Below the pieces are notes generated by a model, which was not told the origin of the DNA, did no database searches, and was given only the letters and a program-made list of their open reading frames with translations. From Rhodopseudomonas boonkerdii (GTDB lineage: Bacteria > Pseudomonadota > Alphaproteobacteria > Rhizobiales > Xanthobacteraceae), in the NCBI RefSeq assembly GCF_021184025.1, contig NZ_CP036537.1, positions 3,472,001 through 3,536,000 of the forward strand: a stretch of 64,000 nucleotides of DNA, in the 5' to 3' direction. The position numbers were made by a program, and so were the translations under genes. Shown in pieces: positions 24,219 through 33,065 of this stretch (position 1 is the first letter of the stretch; the number at the start of each line of letters is the position of its first letter).

Positions 24219-26336
24219 TCAGCCCCGGTTCTTTTTCTTCTTCCCGAACGCCGGCTTCTCGAACTTCGCACCGCCATCGCGCTTGGCCTTGGCGACATAG
24301 GGGGCCTTCTCCTTGCGCGGCTTGTCGTGGAAGTTCGGCTTCTTGCCTTCGTAGGGCTTCTTGCCCTCGTAGCCAGTGTCACGCTTCGGCTTGCGATCAT
24401 CCCAGCTTGCAGACGGTTCGCGAGCGCGGTCCGCTTTCAGCGGATCATATTTCGGCTTCCGATCACCGCGCGGCTTGTCCTCGAAATTCTTGCCGCCATA
24501 CGGCTTGTCGCTGCGAGGACGCTCGCGCGGTCCGTCATCCTTCCATGACTTCCCTTTATACGAATCCTTCGCCTTGAAGTCCGGCCGGTCGCCGTCTTTC
24601 CTGAAGTCACCGCCCTTGTCGAATTTGCGCGGACGCTTCGGCGCAAAGTCGCGGTCCTCGCGCGGCATTGGCGTGACGGTGCCGCCTTCCGGCCCGTTCG
24701 GCAGCGCCTCGATGCGGATATTGTCTTCCTTGTCCGGACGCTTGATCATCGACACGAAACGATCGGCCGCAGCTGCCGAAATCTCGAACTCGGTTGCGCC
24801 GTCATAGATCTTGATGGCGCCGACATCGACCTTCTCGATGCCACCACGGCGACAGATCATCGGCAGCAGCCAGCGGGCCTCGGCATTCTTCGTACGGCCG
24901 ATGGCCGCGCGGAACCATCTTGCGCCCTCGCCCATCGGCTCGCTCTTCTTCGGAGTCTTGCGGACGGGCAAGCCATCCTCGCCCTTGCGGCGGCTGCCGG
25001 CGCGATCCTCACGGCCCCGATAGGTGCCGGGATCCTCGACTTCTTCCGGCGATGGCAGGCGCGAACGATAAAGCCGCGCCAGCGCCGTCGCGATGATTTC
25101 GGCCGAATGCTTCTCCAGCAGCGCCTTGGCGAACACGGAATCGTCTTCATTCGCCGCATCGTCGAAGATCGGGTCCGACATCATGCGCTCTTCGTCGAGC
25201 GCGCGGATTTCGTCCACGGTCGGCGCCGCGCTCCATACCGCTTCGGTCTCGGCGAGCTGCAGCAGGAATTCAGCGCGGCGGCGGCGCGATGGCGGCACCA
25301 GCAAGACACTGACGCCCTTGCGGCCGGCCCGGCCGGTGCGACCGGAGCGATGCTGCATCACTTCGGGATCGTTCGGCAGTTCGGCATGGATGACCAGACC
25401 GAGATTGGGCAGATCGATACCGCGCGCGGCAACGTCGGTGGCGACGCAGATACGCGCATGGCCGTCGCGCAATGCCTGCAGCGCATGGGTGCGCTCGTTC
25501 TGGGACAGCTCGCCCGACAGCGCGACCACCGAGAAACCGCGCTCCAGCAGTACGCCCTGCAGATGCTTCACCGCATTGCGAGTGTTGCAGAACACGATCG
25601 AGGTCGGCGATTCGAAATAGCGCAGCACGTTGACGACGGCATGGTCGACATCGTTCGGCGAGATGCGGATCGCGCGGTATTCGATGTCCGAATGGCCGCC
25701 TTCACTGCCGGCGACTTCGATGCGGAAGGCGTCGTTCTGATATTCCTTGGCGAGATTGGCGATACCGCGCGGCATGGTCGCCGAGAACAGCAGCGTACGA
25801 CGGCTCTCCGGCGTGGTCTCGAGGATGAACTCCATGTCCTCGCGAAAGCCCATGTCGAGCATCTCGTCGGCTTCATCCAGAACGACCGCCTTGAGCTGCG
25901 AGATATCGAGGCGATTGCGGCGGAGGTGGTCGCACAGACGGCCCGGCGTCCCGACGACGATATGCGCGCCGGCAGCGAGCGCGCGCTGCTCGGCGCGCGG
26001 ATCCATACCGCCGACACAGGAAACGACGCGGGCGCCGGCCTGGGCATAGAGCCAGGTCAGTTCGCCATGCACCTGCAGCGCAAGCTCGCGGGTCGGCGCG
26101 ACGATCAATGCCAGCGGCGCACCGGCCTGCGGCAGCCGCTCGGCCCCTTCGAGGAGGTCGGCCGCAATGGCGAGGCCATAGGCGACGGTCTTGCCGGAGC
26201 CGGTCTGCGCCGAAACGAGCAAGTCGCGGCCAACGGCATCATCAGCCAGCACGGCCGATTGAACGGGGGTGGATTCGCTGTAGTTGCGCTCAGCCAATGC
26301 GCGGGCGAGCGCCGGAGGCGTCGATTGAAAAGACAC
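24219..26336 (-). CDS. DEAD-box ATP-dependent RNA helicase with DbpA-type RNA-binding domain
   Basis: 705 residues. All helicase motifs are visible in order: Q motif, 'AQTGSGKT' (I), 'PTREL' (Ia), 'TPGR' (Ib), 'DEADEMLDMGF' (II), 'SATMP' (III), 'DVAARGIDLP' (V) and 'HRSGRTGRAGRKG' (VI). A region near residues 480-550 with 'GAIKIYDGATEFEISAAAAD' is the DbpA/CsdA-type RNA-binding domain. The final ~140 residues are Lys/Arg/Asp/Gly-rich and repetitive ('KPYEGKKPNFHDKPRKEK'), a disordered basic tail that binds RNA. Probable roles are ribosome assembly or cold adaptation; DeaD/CsdA is the closest functional label. Confidence 0.94.
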   Translation of the reverse strand: MSFQSTPPALARALAERNYSESTPVQSAVLADDAVGRDLLVSAQTGSGKTVAYGLAIAADLLEGAERLPQAGAPLALIVAPTRELALQVHGELTWLYAQAGARVVSCVGGMDPRAEQRALAAGAHIVVGTPGRLCDHLRRNRLDISQLKAVVLDEADEMLDMGFREDMEFILETTPESRRTLLFSATMPRGIANLAKEYQNDAFRIEVAGSEGGHSDIEYRAIRISPNDVDHAVVNVLRYFESPTSIVFCNTRNAVKHLQGVLLERGFSVVALSGELSQNERTHALQALRDGHARICVATDVAARGIDLPNLGLVIHAELPNDPEVMQHRSGRTGRAGRKGVSVLLVPPSRRRRAEFLLQLAETEAVWSAAPTVDEIRALDEERMMSDPIFDDAANEDDSVFAKALLEKHSAEIIATALARLYRSRLPSPEEVEDPGTYRGREDRAGSRRKGEDGLPVRKTPKKSEPMGEGARWFRAAIGRTKNAEARWLLPMICRRGGIEKVDVGAIKIYDGATEFEISAAAADRFVSMIKRPDKEDNIRIEALPNGPEGGTVTPMPREDRDFAPKRPRKFDKGGDFRKDGDRPDFKAKDSYKGKSWKDDGPRERPRSDKPYGGKNFEDKPRGDRKPKYDPLKADRAREPSASWDDRKPKRDTGYEGKKPYEGKKPNFHDKPRKEKAPYVAKAKRDGGAKFEKPAFGKKKKNRG

Positions 26337-26533
26337 GGATTGTAACCTTGGTTGCGGCAGGCCGTATCACGCGGCCGGGACTCATCTGATGTTCGACATC
26401 GAGATACTGGGACCAAACGGAATCGAATCTGCCGTCCTTCATTTGACGGTCACGTCGGGTCCAGGGAGTCCGGTGCGTATCGGGATGACGCCCTTCTACG
26501 CTGCTTTGCAGCAAAGCGCCAGCCCGATGCCGC

Positions 26534-27013
26534 TCACATCTCGCTATGCGGTTTCAGCCCGTTCTCGTCCTCCTTGCCGCCCTCTTCCTTGAATGGAACC
26601 AGCAGCCACAAGGTCAGGAAGGTGAAGAGCGAGATCACCACCGCCACGTCATAGGCGCCAAGCCCCACCGCCGCGCCCGTAGCGCCGGTCGCCCAAAGGC
26701 TGGCGGCAGTGGCCGTGCCGCGCACCGATCCGCCATGTTTCAGGATGGCGCCGCCGCCGATGAACCCCATCCCGGTCATCAGGCCTTCAATGATACGGGC
26801 GGTACCTTCCGGATGACCGTTCAGAATACCTTCGGTCGCCTGGACGATGCCGCAGCTTGCCAAAGCAACCAGCGGGAACGTGCGCAGGCCGGCGCTGCGC
26901 TCGGCACGCTCGCGGTTCCAGCCGATCGGCAGCGCTAAAATATATGCGATGGAAAGCGCAACAAGATGAGGCAATACACGAAAGCTATCAGACATTTCGA
27001 GTAAAGTCTTCAC
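26534..27013 (-). CDS. MgtC/SapB-family membrane protein
   Basis: 159 residues from a GTG at 27013 with GGAG 5 nt upstream; an ATG at 26995 is the alternative. The N-terminal membrane domain has 'LALPIGWNRERAERSAGLRT' (the conserved G-x-x-R-E motif), 'FIGGGAILKHGGSVRGTATA' and 'SLWATGATGAAVGLGAY', all diagnostic. There are about five membrane helices and a short charged tail, without the C-terminal ACT-like domain of Salmonella MgtC. Family members affect Mg2+ limitation survival and membrane potential; the exact role here is unknown. Confidence 0.9.
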   Translation of the reverse strand: MKTLLEMSDSFRVLPHLVALSIAYILALPIGWNRERAERSAGLRTFPLVALASCGIVQATEGILNGHPEGTARIIEGLMTGMGFIGGGAILKHGGSVRGTATAASLWATGATGAAVGLGAYDVAVVISLFTFLTLWLLVPFKEEGGKEDENGLKPHSEM

Positions 27014-27129
27014 GTTAACTCCGATGATCTTCAAAGGGCACTTCAGGTGCCAAAGGCAAGGCAACCCGGATAAACTCGACGCCCGAGTCGCGGTTGCCGC
27101 GACGCTTCGTCTCATCAAGCGGCCATATC

Positions 27130-27813
27130 TTGGAAACCTCGCTCTACCTCCCAGTGAAACGCTTCCTCGAAGGCCTCGGCTTTTCGGTGAAGGGCGAGAT
27201 ATCGGGTTGCGATCTGGTGGCGCTGAAGGGCGACGATCCGCCCATCGTGGTGATCGGCGAGCTCAAGCTTTCATTTAATCTGGAGCTGATCCTGCAGGCC
27301 GTGGAGCGCGCCGGCGCCTGCGACGAACTCTGGATTGCCGCCAAAATGTCGATTCGCGGCAAGGGCCGCGAGAGCGATGCGCGCTATCGCAACCTGTGCC
27401 GCCGACTCGGCTTCGGCATGCTGGGCGTGACCGATGCGGGCGTCGTGGAGATCCTGGTGGAGCCGCCCATCGCGGCGCCGCGGCGCAATCCGAAAAAGCG
27501 CGCCCGTCTGGTGGCCGAGCATCGAAAACGCATCGGCGACCCCGCCCTCGGCGGCAGCACCAAGACACCGATCATGACCGCCTACCGTCAGCAGGCACTC
27601 GGCTGCGCAGCCGCCCTCGCCCTCGGCCCACGCAAACTGAAAGAACTCAAACCCACCTATCCGGATGCGCAGAAGATCCTGCACCGGAACGTCTATGGCT
27701 GGTTCGAGCCGATCGCGCGCGGCATCTACGGACTTACGCCCGCGGGCCATCAGGCGTTGGAAAAGTGGCCGCAGCCGGCGCGCGATCTGGCGCCGGACTC
27801 AGCTTTGCAATAA
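27130..27813 (+). CDS. DUF2161 protein, predicted PD-(D/E)XK phosphodiesterase
   Basis: 227 residues from TTG at 27130, which gives the family start 'ETSLYLPVKRFLEGLGF'; an upstream TTG at 27094 is less likely. 'VKGEISGCDLVALKGDD' and 'VVIGELKLSFNLELILQAVE' supply the nuclease-like acidic residue and E-x-K pattern (D in 'GCDLV', ELK). The C-terminal half is a winged-helix-like segment ending 'GIYGLTPAGHQALEKWP'. The family is common in Rhizobiales and has no known substrate. Divergent from the MgtC gene; the next gene downstream is a 99-residue hypothetical. Confidence 0.85.
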   Translation: METSLYLPVKRFLEGLGFSVKGEISGCDLVALKGDDPPIVVIGELKLSFNLELILQAVERAGACDELWIAAKMSIRGKGRESDARYRNLCRRLGFGMLGVTDAGVVEILVEPPIAAPRRNPKKRARLVAEHRKRIGDPALGGSTKTPIMTAYRQQALGCAAALALGPRKLKELKPTYPDAQKILHRNVYGWFEPIARGIYGLTPAGHQALEKWPQPARDLAPDSALQ

Positions 27814-27941
27814 AGCTACCTAACAAATCAGTTCGCGATGATGTGGACGTGTTGACGCATGGCTGCCTTGCCATGGGTTTTTCATATTGCAATGCAACAA
27901 TGGCTTCGTTAGGAAGCCGATATCAACCTAGAGGCAGCACG

Positions 27942-28241
27942 ATGAGCGGCGAGTGGAATACGAAATATGGCACCCGGCGCGTGCGGCATGATCCGCCGAC
28001 GCTGGACGAAGCCATCTTCGCAGCCATCGGCATCACCGAGGACCTCGACCAGCAGGCCGAAATCGCGGCATCGCTGATGGGCCTGCCGATCGAAGAAGTC
28101 CAGGCGCAGGTCAAGAAAGCCAGCCGCCCTTCCGGCACGCTGCGCGTCAGCCGTGTTATCGCCGGCGAACAGGGCGCTCAACGCACCGTCGTCGTCGAGC
28201 GCCGCGTCACCCGCAGGGTTGCGGTCGCCAAGCGCGCATGA
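27942..28241 (+). CDS. Conserved-looking small protein, unknown function
   Basis: 99 residues. The ATG at 27942 has GAGG 7 nt upstream and the gene is followed by a good intrinsic terminator, so it is a well-supported gene. The sequence is charged and soluble: 'MSGEWNTKYGTRRVRHDPPT', then a helical part 'DEAIFAAIGITEDLDQQAEI' and 'ASLMGLPIEEVQAQVKK', ending in a strongly basic stretch 'VVERRVTRRVAVAKRA'. The basic tail suggests nucleic-acid or membrane-surface contact. I do not recognise a named family. It has its own 128-nt leader. Confidence 0.75.
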   Translation: MSGEWNTKYGTRRVRHDPPTLDEAIFAAIGITEDLDQQAEIAASLMGLPIEEVQAQVKKASRPSGTLRVSRVIAGEQGAQRTVVVERRVTRRVAVAKRA

Positions 28242-28266
28242 TTGCGAATTTCGCTTCTGAAATGAA

Positions 28267-28296
28267 AAAGCAGGGTTTTTGGCCCTGCTTTGTTTT
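28267..28296 (+). terminator. Intrinsic terminator
   Basis: AAAGCAGGG (28267-28275) pairs with CCCTGCTTT (28283-28291) around a 7-nt loop and is followed by GTTTT. It lies 26 nt after the stop of the 99-residue gene. Confidence 0.85.
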
Positions 28297-28312
28297 GCGA
28301 TGAACCTACTCC

Positions 28313-28735
28313 GTCCCTGATGGCGAGGAGGCCAAGCGGCGCAATTGCGCCGCTGACAGCGCCGTCTCGAACCATGAGTTGGTAAGCCTCAGAGCTAGCC
28401 GCCATCCCCAGCAATTGACTTCGCCAGTCGCAAGGAGACGCCGCTTCGCGGCTCGTGAGAGTCTGACTCATAAAGCGGTCTGGCGCTTTTCGACTGCTTT
28501 TGCTCGTGACAATGCCGCGTTCAACTCAGTATCTCGCTTCTCCGTCCCTCATCCTGAGGAGCCGCGTAGCGGCGTCTCGAAGGATGGCCGAAGAGCGCCG
28601 AGCCAAGCCATCTCATGGTTCGAGACGGCGCTGCGCGCCTCCTCACCATGAGGGGCGGTGTGTCGCGCTCCGTCTGGGCGACCAGCAGCACCAAACAACG
28701 GACTGCATTTCCAGTCAGACTCTCAGGATGAGGGT
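28313..28735. repeat. Nested palindromic-repeat region (intergenic, about 420 bp)
   Basis: This gene-free stretch holds a complete 'CCCTCATCCTGAGGAGC' family repeat (28545-28655) whose arms end 'GAAGGATGG' / 'CATGGTTCGAGAC'. It sits inside what look like the two halves of an older copy: 'GATGGCGAGGAGGC' to 'CGTCTCGAACCATGAG' at 28319-28378 and 'CTCAGGATGAGGG' at 28722-28734. A 12-bp perfect inverted repeat (28457-28468 and 28713-28724) brackets the inner part. No credible ORF is present. Confidence 0.7.
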
Positions 28736-28746
28736 GAGCGTATCGG

Positions 28747-29400
28747 TCAGCGTTTGCTGATGCCCGTTGCGTTGAACCATGCACGCCACGCAGCGCGATT
28801 GTAATCACCGACGGCCTTGGCGACATCGAGCACCCCAGCCTTCGGCTGTGGCTTGGGCTGCGGCTTGATCTTGGCCGTCACGGGCTCGGCTGTGAGATCG
28901 ATGAGTCCGGTGGATTCGCCATGACGGAATGAAAGCTTCGCGCCGAACTTGGCGGCGAGCGCCCGCATCGCATCGTTCTGCGCGCCGGTCGTCACGCGCA
29001 GCTTCTTGTACCCCATCGACTTCGCCTTAGCGATCAACTGGGTGAACAGGATGCTGCCGACGCCCTTGCGGCGCATGCAGCTTTCGACGCTGAACGCCAC
29101 TTCCGGTTCGGTATTGGTCAGGTCGGCCTGGTGCAGCTCGGCTGCGCCGCGCACGACGCCATCCTCGAAATAGGCCAGGATCACCGTGCCGTCATGCACC
29201 GAACGTTCGGCATAGTTCGCAACCCAGTCGTCACCCAGCGAGCCGTTGAAACGATCACGGCGGCTCTCGCGGTCGAGGCGCAGCAGATGGTCGCGAAACA
29301 GCGGGAGTTCGTGGGTGGCGAGAATACGAACCGGTCCGCTCTTGGCTGAAGCCTTGGGCGTCCGGTGGGCGAGTGCGATGATCGTTGCGGGGCTGAACAT
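28747..29400 (-). CDS. GNAT-family N-acetyltransferase
   Basis: 217 residues from the ATG at 29400 ('MFSPATIIALAHR'); the frame is open 36 codons further upstream without family character. The acetyl-CoA loop reads 'VESCMRRKGVGSILFTQLIA' (R-x-x-G-x-G) and 'LRVTTGAQNDAMRALAAKFG' forms the following strand-helix. N-terminal 'LFRDHLLRLDRESRRDRF' resembles GNATs fused to or acting beside acyl-CoA synthetases, so a protein-lysine or small-molecule substrate is possible. The C-terminus is a Lys/Pro linker ('KIKPQPKPQPKAG') plus a short helix. Confidence 0.88.
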   Translation of the reverse strand: MFSPATIIALAHRTPKASAKSGPVRILATHELPLFRDHLLRLDRESRRDRFNGSLGDDWVANYAERSVHDGTVILAYFEDGVVRGAAELHQADLTNTEPEVAFSVESCMRRKGVGSILFTQLIAKAKSMGYKKLRVTTGAQNDAMRALAAKFGAKLSFRHGESTGLIDLTAEPVTAKIKPQPKPQPKAGVLDVAKAVGDYNRAAWRAWFNATGISKR

Positions 29401-29569
29401 GATCCGATTCCGACGGTTAGCCGCCGGAACACCTTGATTCTTGTACGACCCCAATATTGTGCATCGCACAAAGAATTTCAAGATCGAAGCGCTGCGACAA
29501 GACCGCACCTGCCGCAGGCGAGCTATGCGATAACCTTGAAAATTAACGGAAATTCACCACAGCGTGAGA

Positions 29570-29968
29570 TCAGAGCACCAGCTGGGTCTGGGTCACGACC
29601 CCCACCAGCTTGCCCTCCTCCGTCTCGATCCGGGTCTGCCAGACCTGGGTTCGCCGGCCGCGATGGATCGGGGTTGCGATAGCCCGGACTGTGATTCCGG
29701 CCGCGGCAGCGCTGACGAAATTGGTTTTGCTCTCGATGGTGGTGGTGCCCTTGGCACCTTCCGGCAGATTGATCACCGTGGCCGCGGCGCCGACTGCATC
29801 GGCCAGCGCCATTACCGCGCCGCCATGAATGATATGGCGCGTGGTGCAGAGATCCTCGCGCACCAGCATGGTCGCGACCACCCGTTCCGGCTCGGCTTCG
29901 ATGAAAGTGACGCCCATGGACACCGAGAACGGCATCGGGGTGCTTTTGATCTTGTCGAGCAGCGTCAT
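29570..29968 (-). CDS. PaaI-type hotdog-fold thioesterase
   Basis: 132 residues. The ATG at 29968 has AGGGAG at 6-nt spacing; an ATG at 29986 overlaps that site and is rejected. The hotdog signature 'HIIHGGAVMALADAVGAAAT' with its conserved HGG is followed by 'TIESKTNFVSAAAAG' and 'VWQTRIETEEGKLVGVVTQT', as in acyl-CoA thioesterases of the PaaI/YbgC-like group. It probably hydrolyses aromatic or medium-chain acyl-CoA in the cytoplasm. The gene stands alone on its strand and is divergent from the binding-protein gene at 30073. Confidence 0.9.
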   Translation of the reverse strand: MTLLDKIKSTPMPFSVSMGVTFIEAEPERVVATMLVREDLCTTRHIIHGGAVMALADAVGAAATVINLPEGAKGTTTIESKTNFVSAAAAGITVRAIATPIHRGRRTQVWQTRIETEEGKLVGVVTQTQLVL

Positions 29969-30072
29969 CGAATTCTCCCTGTGCATTCGTCCGTCGTGGC
30001 GCGGACTGATGGCTTATGGAGACGGAAGCAGCGCATCGTGACAAGCCCTTGTTTCCGCGGCATAGCGGTGCG

Positions 30073-30867
30073 ATGCGCCATTTTCCGCCCGAACGGATTG
30101 TCTGTCTCACCGAAGAAACCGTGGAGACGCTGTATCTGCTCGGCGAGCAGGATCGTATCGTCGGCGTGTCCGGCTATGCGGTGCGGCCACCGCAGGTGCG
30201 GCGGGAGAAGCCGCGGGTGTCGGCCTTCATCTCCGCGGACGTGCCTAAAATTCTCGCGCTGGAACCGGATCTCGTCCTCTGTTTCTCGGATTTGCAGGCC
30301 GACATTGCCGCCGCGCTGATCCGCGCCGGTGTCGCCGTGCATGTTTTCAATCAACGCGATGTTGCCGGAATCCTCGCGATGATCGGCACTTTGGGCGCTC
30401 TTGCTGACGCGAAAAACCGCGCGGATGCGCTCGCTAACGAGCTTGCGTTGCGGCTTTCCAGCGTCAGCACGGCGGCAAAATTGCGGCAGCCAAAACCGCG
30501 CGTTTATTTCGAGGAATGGGACGATCCGCTCATCACCGGCATCGGCTGGGTCTCGGAACTGATCGAACTCGCCGGCGGGATCGACGTGTTTCCACAGATG
30601 CGGTCCCGCAAAGCGGCGAAGGATCGCATCGTGTCGCCTGACGAGGTGCGCGATGCGATGCCGGATGTGATCCTGGCCTCCTGGTGCGGCAAGAAAGTCG
30701 TGGCAGACAGGATCAGGCAGCGGCCGGGATGGCATGACATTCCGGCCGTGCGCAACAATCGCATCGTCGAAATCAAGTCGCCGCTGATCCTGCAACCGGG
30801 ACCGGCGGCGTTGACGGATGGATTGGATGCGATCGTGAAGGCATTATGGGGCGACGCCATGCGCTGA
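30073..30867 (+). CDS. BtuF/FhuD-like binding protein without signal peptide
   Basis: 264 residues from the ATG at 30073 ('MRHFPPERIVCLTEETVETL'); another ATG at 30016 adds 19 residues. The fold is that of cobalamin/siderophore periplasmic binding proteins: 'RIVGVSGYAVRPP', 'VSAFISADVPKILALEPDLV' and 'WVSELIELAGGIDVF'. No signal peptide, lipobox or membrane helix precedes the domain, so the protein should remain cytoplasmic, and no ABC permease or ATPase genes are adjacent. A cytosolic corrinoid- or metal-chelate-binding role is inferred. It is followed at 8 nt by a palindromic repeat. Confidence 0.85.
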   Translation: MRHFPPERIVCLTEETVETLYLLGEQDRIVGVSGYAVRPPQVRREKPRVSAFISADVPKILALEPDLVLCFSDLQADIAAALIRAGVAVHVFNQRDVAGILAMIGTLGALADAKNRADALANELALRLSSVSTAAKLRQPKPRVYFEEWDDPLITGIGWVSELIELAGGIDVFPQMRSRKAAKDRIVSPDEVRDAMPDVILASWCGKKVVADRIRQRPGWHDIPAVRNNRIVEIKSPLILQPGPAALTDGLDAIVKALWGDAMR

Positions 30868-30874
30868 GCTTCCG

Positions 30875-30963
30875 CCGTCATTGCGAGGTCAAGGAAAGCC
30901 TTCGGCTTTCCTCTTGGCGAAGCGACGAAGCAATGGATCGCTTCGCTGCGCTCGCAATGACGG
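30875..30963. repeat. Intergenic palindromic repeat, 'GTCATTGCGAGG' family
   Basis: Ends CCGTCATTGCGAG and CTCGCAATGACGG are perfect 13-bp inverted arms. Inner hairpins include GGAAAGCC-TTC-GGCTTTCC and GCGAAGCG/CGCTTCGC. Same ends as 43449-43511 and right end of 35196-35272. Between convergent genes. Confidence 0.88.
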
Positions 30964-30971
30964 AGCTGTAA

Positions 30972-32255
30972 TTACGCCTGCTCCACGCCGCACCACTCTG
31001 CAATGAACAGCGCCATGGCCTTGGTGCATTTGCGGACCGACTCCAGGTCCACGTATTCGTTGAAGCCGTGGATGTCCTTGCCTTCGGGGCCGAAGCAGAG
31101 GCCGGGGATGTCGTAATACAGGCCGTAGAAGCGCGTGTCGGTCAATCCGGTGTTGGTGACGTCCTGCGGCTTGCCGCCGCCATAGACGGCGTCAAAGGCC
31201 TTTGCGAAGGCAGCTTCAGGGGCTTCCGCGTCGGTCAGCACATAACCTTCCGACTGATAGCCGGACCACTCCACCACGGGCGGATTGTTGGCGAGGAACG
31301 GATGCGCACGCGCCGCCTTGTCGATACAGGCTTTGATCTCGGCCTGACATTCCTGCACCGACCACCCCGGCAGGATCGCGATCCGGCAATCGACATCGCA
31401 CCAGGCCGGGACGCTGGATGCCCAATCGCCGCCCTTGATGATGCCGGGATTGAAATTCAGTGGATGATGAACCTTGTCGTAATACGGTGCAGTTTCGGCA
31501 CGCCTGTTCCACTCCGCCTCGAGTTGTTCAACCGCCTCGATCAGATGATAGGCTCCCTTGATGGCATTGGCGCCGCTGCCGGCGTCCTGAACATGGACGG
31601 GGAAGCCGCGCACCTTGATGCGAAACCAGATCACGCCGATCTGCGCACGCACCATCTTGCCGGCGGTGGGCTCGGGAATGAAGCACGCATCCGCACGATA
31701 GCCGCGCTGCAGCGTGGAGAGCGCGCCGACGCCGGTGCTTTCCTCTTCAATGACCGACTGGAAGTGAATACGCGCCGTCGGCTTGAGACCGGCGGCCTTG
31801 ATCGCATCGAGCGCATACAGCGCGCCGATGGTGCCCGACTTCATGTCGCAGGCGCCGCGGCCATACATTCTGCCGTCCTTGATGACCGGCGAGAATGGCG
31901 GTGTCTCCCACATATCGAGTGGGCCCGCCGGCACCACGTCACAGTGGCCCTGCAGGATCAGCGATTTGCCGGCCGTGGTGGTTGGCCTGTAGGTGCCGAC
32001 CACGCTGCGCGCCTTCGAAAAATCATGCTCGATGATTCCGACGCCGGGTAGACCTGCGAGTTCACCCATATCGACGTGCCAGTCGTCGACCTCATAACCG
32101 CGGGCGCGCAGCAGCTCGCCCATCATGTCCTGGCATGGCCCCTCGGCGCCGCGCGTCGAGGGGATCGCAACGAAATCCTTCGTCGTCTCGAGCTGCGCGT
32201 CGAAAGCGTTATCGACGGCATCCAGGATTTTTCGCTGCGTATCGGCGACAGTCAT
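30972..32255 (-). CDS. ArgE/DapE-family deacylase (M20 metallopeptidase family)
   Basis: 427 residues. Metal-site motifs are intact: 'LILQGHCDVVPAG' (His and Asp), 'GRGACDMKSG' (bridging Asp), and 'VIEEESTGVG' (catalytic and metal Glu pair), with the dimerisation lid domain between about residues 190 and 310. The family includes acetylornithine deacetylase, succinyl-diaminopimelate desuccinylase and many N-acyl-amino-acid hydrolases. The length and 'RYDIPGLCFGPEGKDIHGFN'-type ending fit the ArgE/DapE superfamily group, but lysine or arginine biosynthesis is not implied, as no pathway genes are nearby. Cytoplasmic. Confidence 0.9.
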   Translation of the reverse strand: MTVADTQRKILDAVDNAFDAQLETTKDFVAIPSTRGAEGPCQDMMGELLRARGYEVDDWHVDMGELAGLPGVGIIEHDFSKARSVVGTYRPTTTAGKSLILQGHCDVVPAGPLDMWETPPFSPVIKDGRMYGRGACDMKSGTIGALYALDAIKAAGLKPTARIHFQSVIEEESTGVGALSTLQRGYRADACFIPEPTAGKMVRAQIGVIWFRIKVRGFPVHVQDAGSGANAIKGAYHLIEAVEQLEAEWNRRAETAPYYDKVHHPLNFNPGIIKGGDWASSVPAWCDVDCRIAILPGWSVQECQAEIKACIDKAARAHPFLANNPPVVEWSGYQSEGYVLTDAEAPEAAFAKAFDAVYGGGKPQDVTNTGLTDTRFYGLYYDIPGLCFGPEGKDIHGFNEYVDLESVRKCTKAMALFIAEWCGVEQA

Positions 32256-32307
32256 GCATCAGGCTCCGGTGAGATTCGATCGATCGCGCCGGCAACCTAA
32301 CCTCGCC

Positions 32308-33045
32308 TCACCCCTTCGGGTACTGCATAAAATAGGCATCCGTCAGCGCATCTTCGAGCAACCTGCCCTCGCTGTAAGCCGCAAGCGTCGCCGGCCGTTC
32401 GACACCCGGAAGCAGCCGCGGGCACGGCTCCGGTGCGCCGAGCACGGTCTTTACCGGAATGCGCTCGGCATAGATCGGCAGCTCGTAATCCTCGTCGTCG
32501 TCAGCGACGCCCTTGGCGCGGATTTTGGCCGAGGCTTCCTCGATCTCCATGGCGACGAAGGACGTCGCCTTCATCTCCTGCGCCGTGGAGGCGCGCAGGC
32601 TGGCGGTGCGATCGGGGAAGAAGCGATCCACCATGGCGATGCCGGCGCGATCCTTTTCATCGGGATCGGTGACAAGATAGGCATTTCCGAACGCCATGAC
32701 GGCGCGATAGTCGGCGGAGTGATTGAAGCCGCAGCGCGCCAGCACGAGGCTGTCGAGAAAGGCCACCGTGAGACAGACGCGCTGATGCGCGGTCTGGTTC
32801 TTCAGCATGCGGCTGGCGCTCGATCCGTGCCAGTACAACGTCGTACCCTCGCGCCAGAAGAAGGTCGGCGTACAGTAGGGCTGGCCGTCGATCACATAGG
32901 ACACGTGGCACATCATCGACGCATCGAGAATCCTGTGCACGGTCTCGTGGTCGTAGAAACCGCGATCGTGCCGCCGCTTCACGCGGTTGCGCTGACTGAG
33001 CGGATATGATGGCGCGGCGTTGTCGTCGGTCGTGGTCACGGTCAT
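32308..33045 (-). CDS. Pyridoxamine 5'-phosphate oxidase-family (FMN-binding split barrel) protein
   Basis: 245 residues from the ATG at 33045; GGAG is only about 2 nt away, so the in-frame GTG two codons later (7-nt spacing) could be the true start. 'VHRILDASMMCHVSYVIDGQ' , 'YCTPTFFWREGTTLYWHGS' and 'ASRMLKNQTAHQRVCLTVAF' are typical of the flavin-reductase-like split barrel that binds FMN. Family members range from PNP oxidase to haem-degrading and quinone-reducing proteins. It is divergent from a MocR regulator gene, a frequent pairing for genes of this family, with a dyad in front of the MocR gene. Confidence 0.88.
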   Translation of the reverse strand: MTVTTTDDNAAPSYPLSQRNRVKRRHDRGFYDHETVHRILDASMMCHVSYVIDGQPYCTPTFFWREGTTLYWHGSSASRMLKNQTAHQRVCLTVAFLDSLVLARCGFNHSADYRAVMAFGNAYLVTDPDEKDRAGIAMVDRFFPDRTASLRASTAQEMKATSFVAMEIEEASAKIRAKGVADDDEDYELPIYAERIPVKTVLGAPEPCPRLLPGVERPATLAAYSEGRLLEDALTDAYFMQYPKG

Positions 33046-33065
33046 TCTCCTGATGTCGAACGCGT

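Noticed and set aside
26389..26592. 67-codon ORF between the helicase and MgtC genes
   Set aside because: The first 40 residues look plausible, but the frame runs into the MgtC gene's 3' end with no ribosome site, no family and a Pro/Arg-rich end; the stretch more likely holds the helicase promoter and leader.
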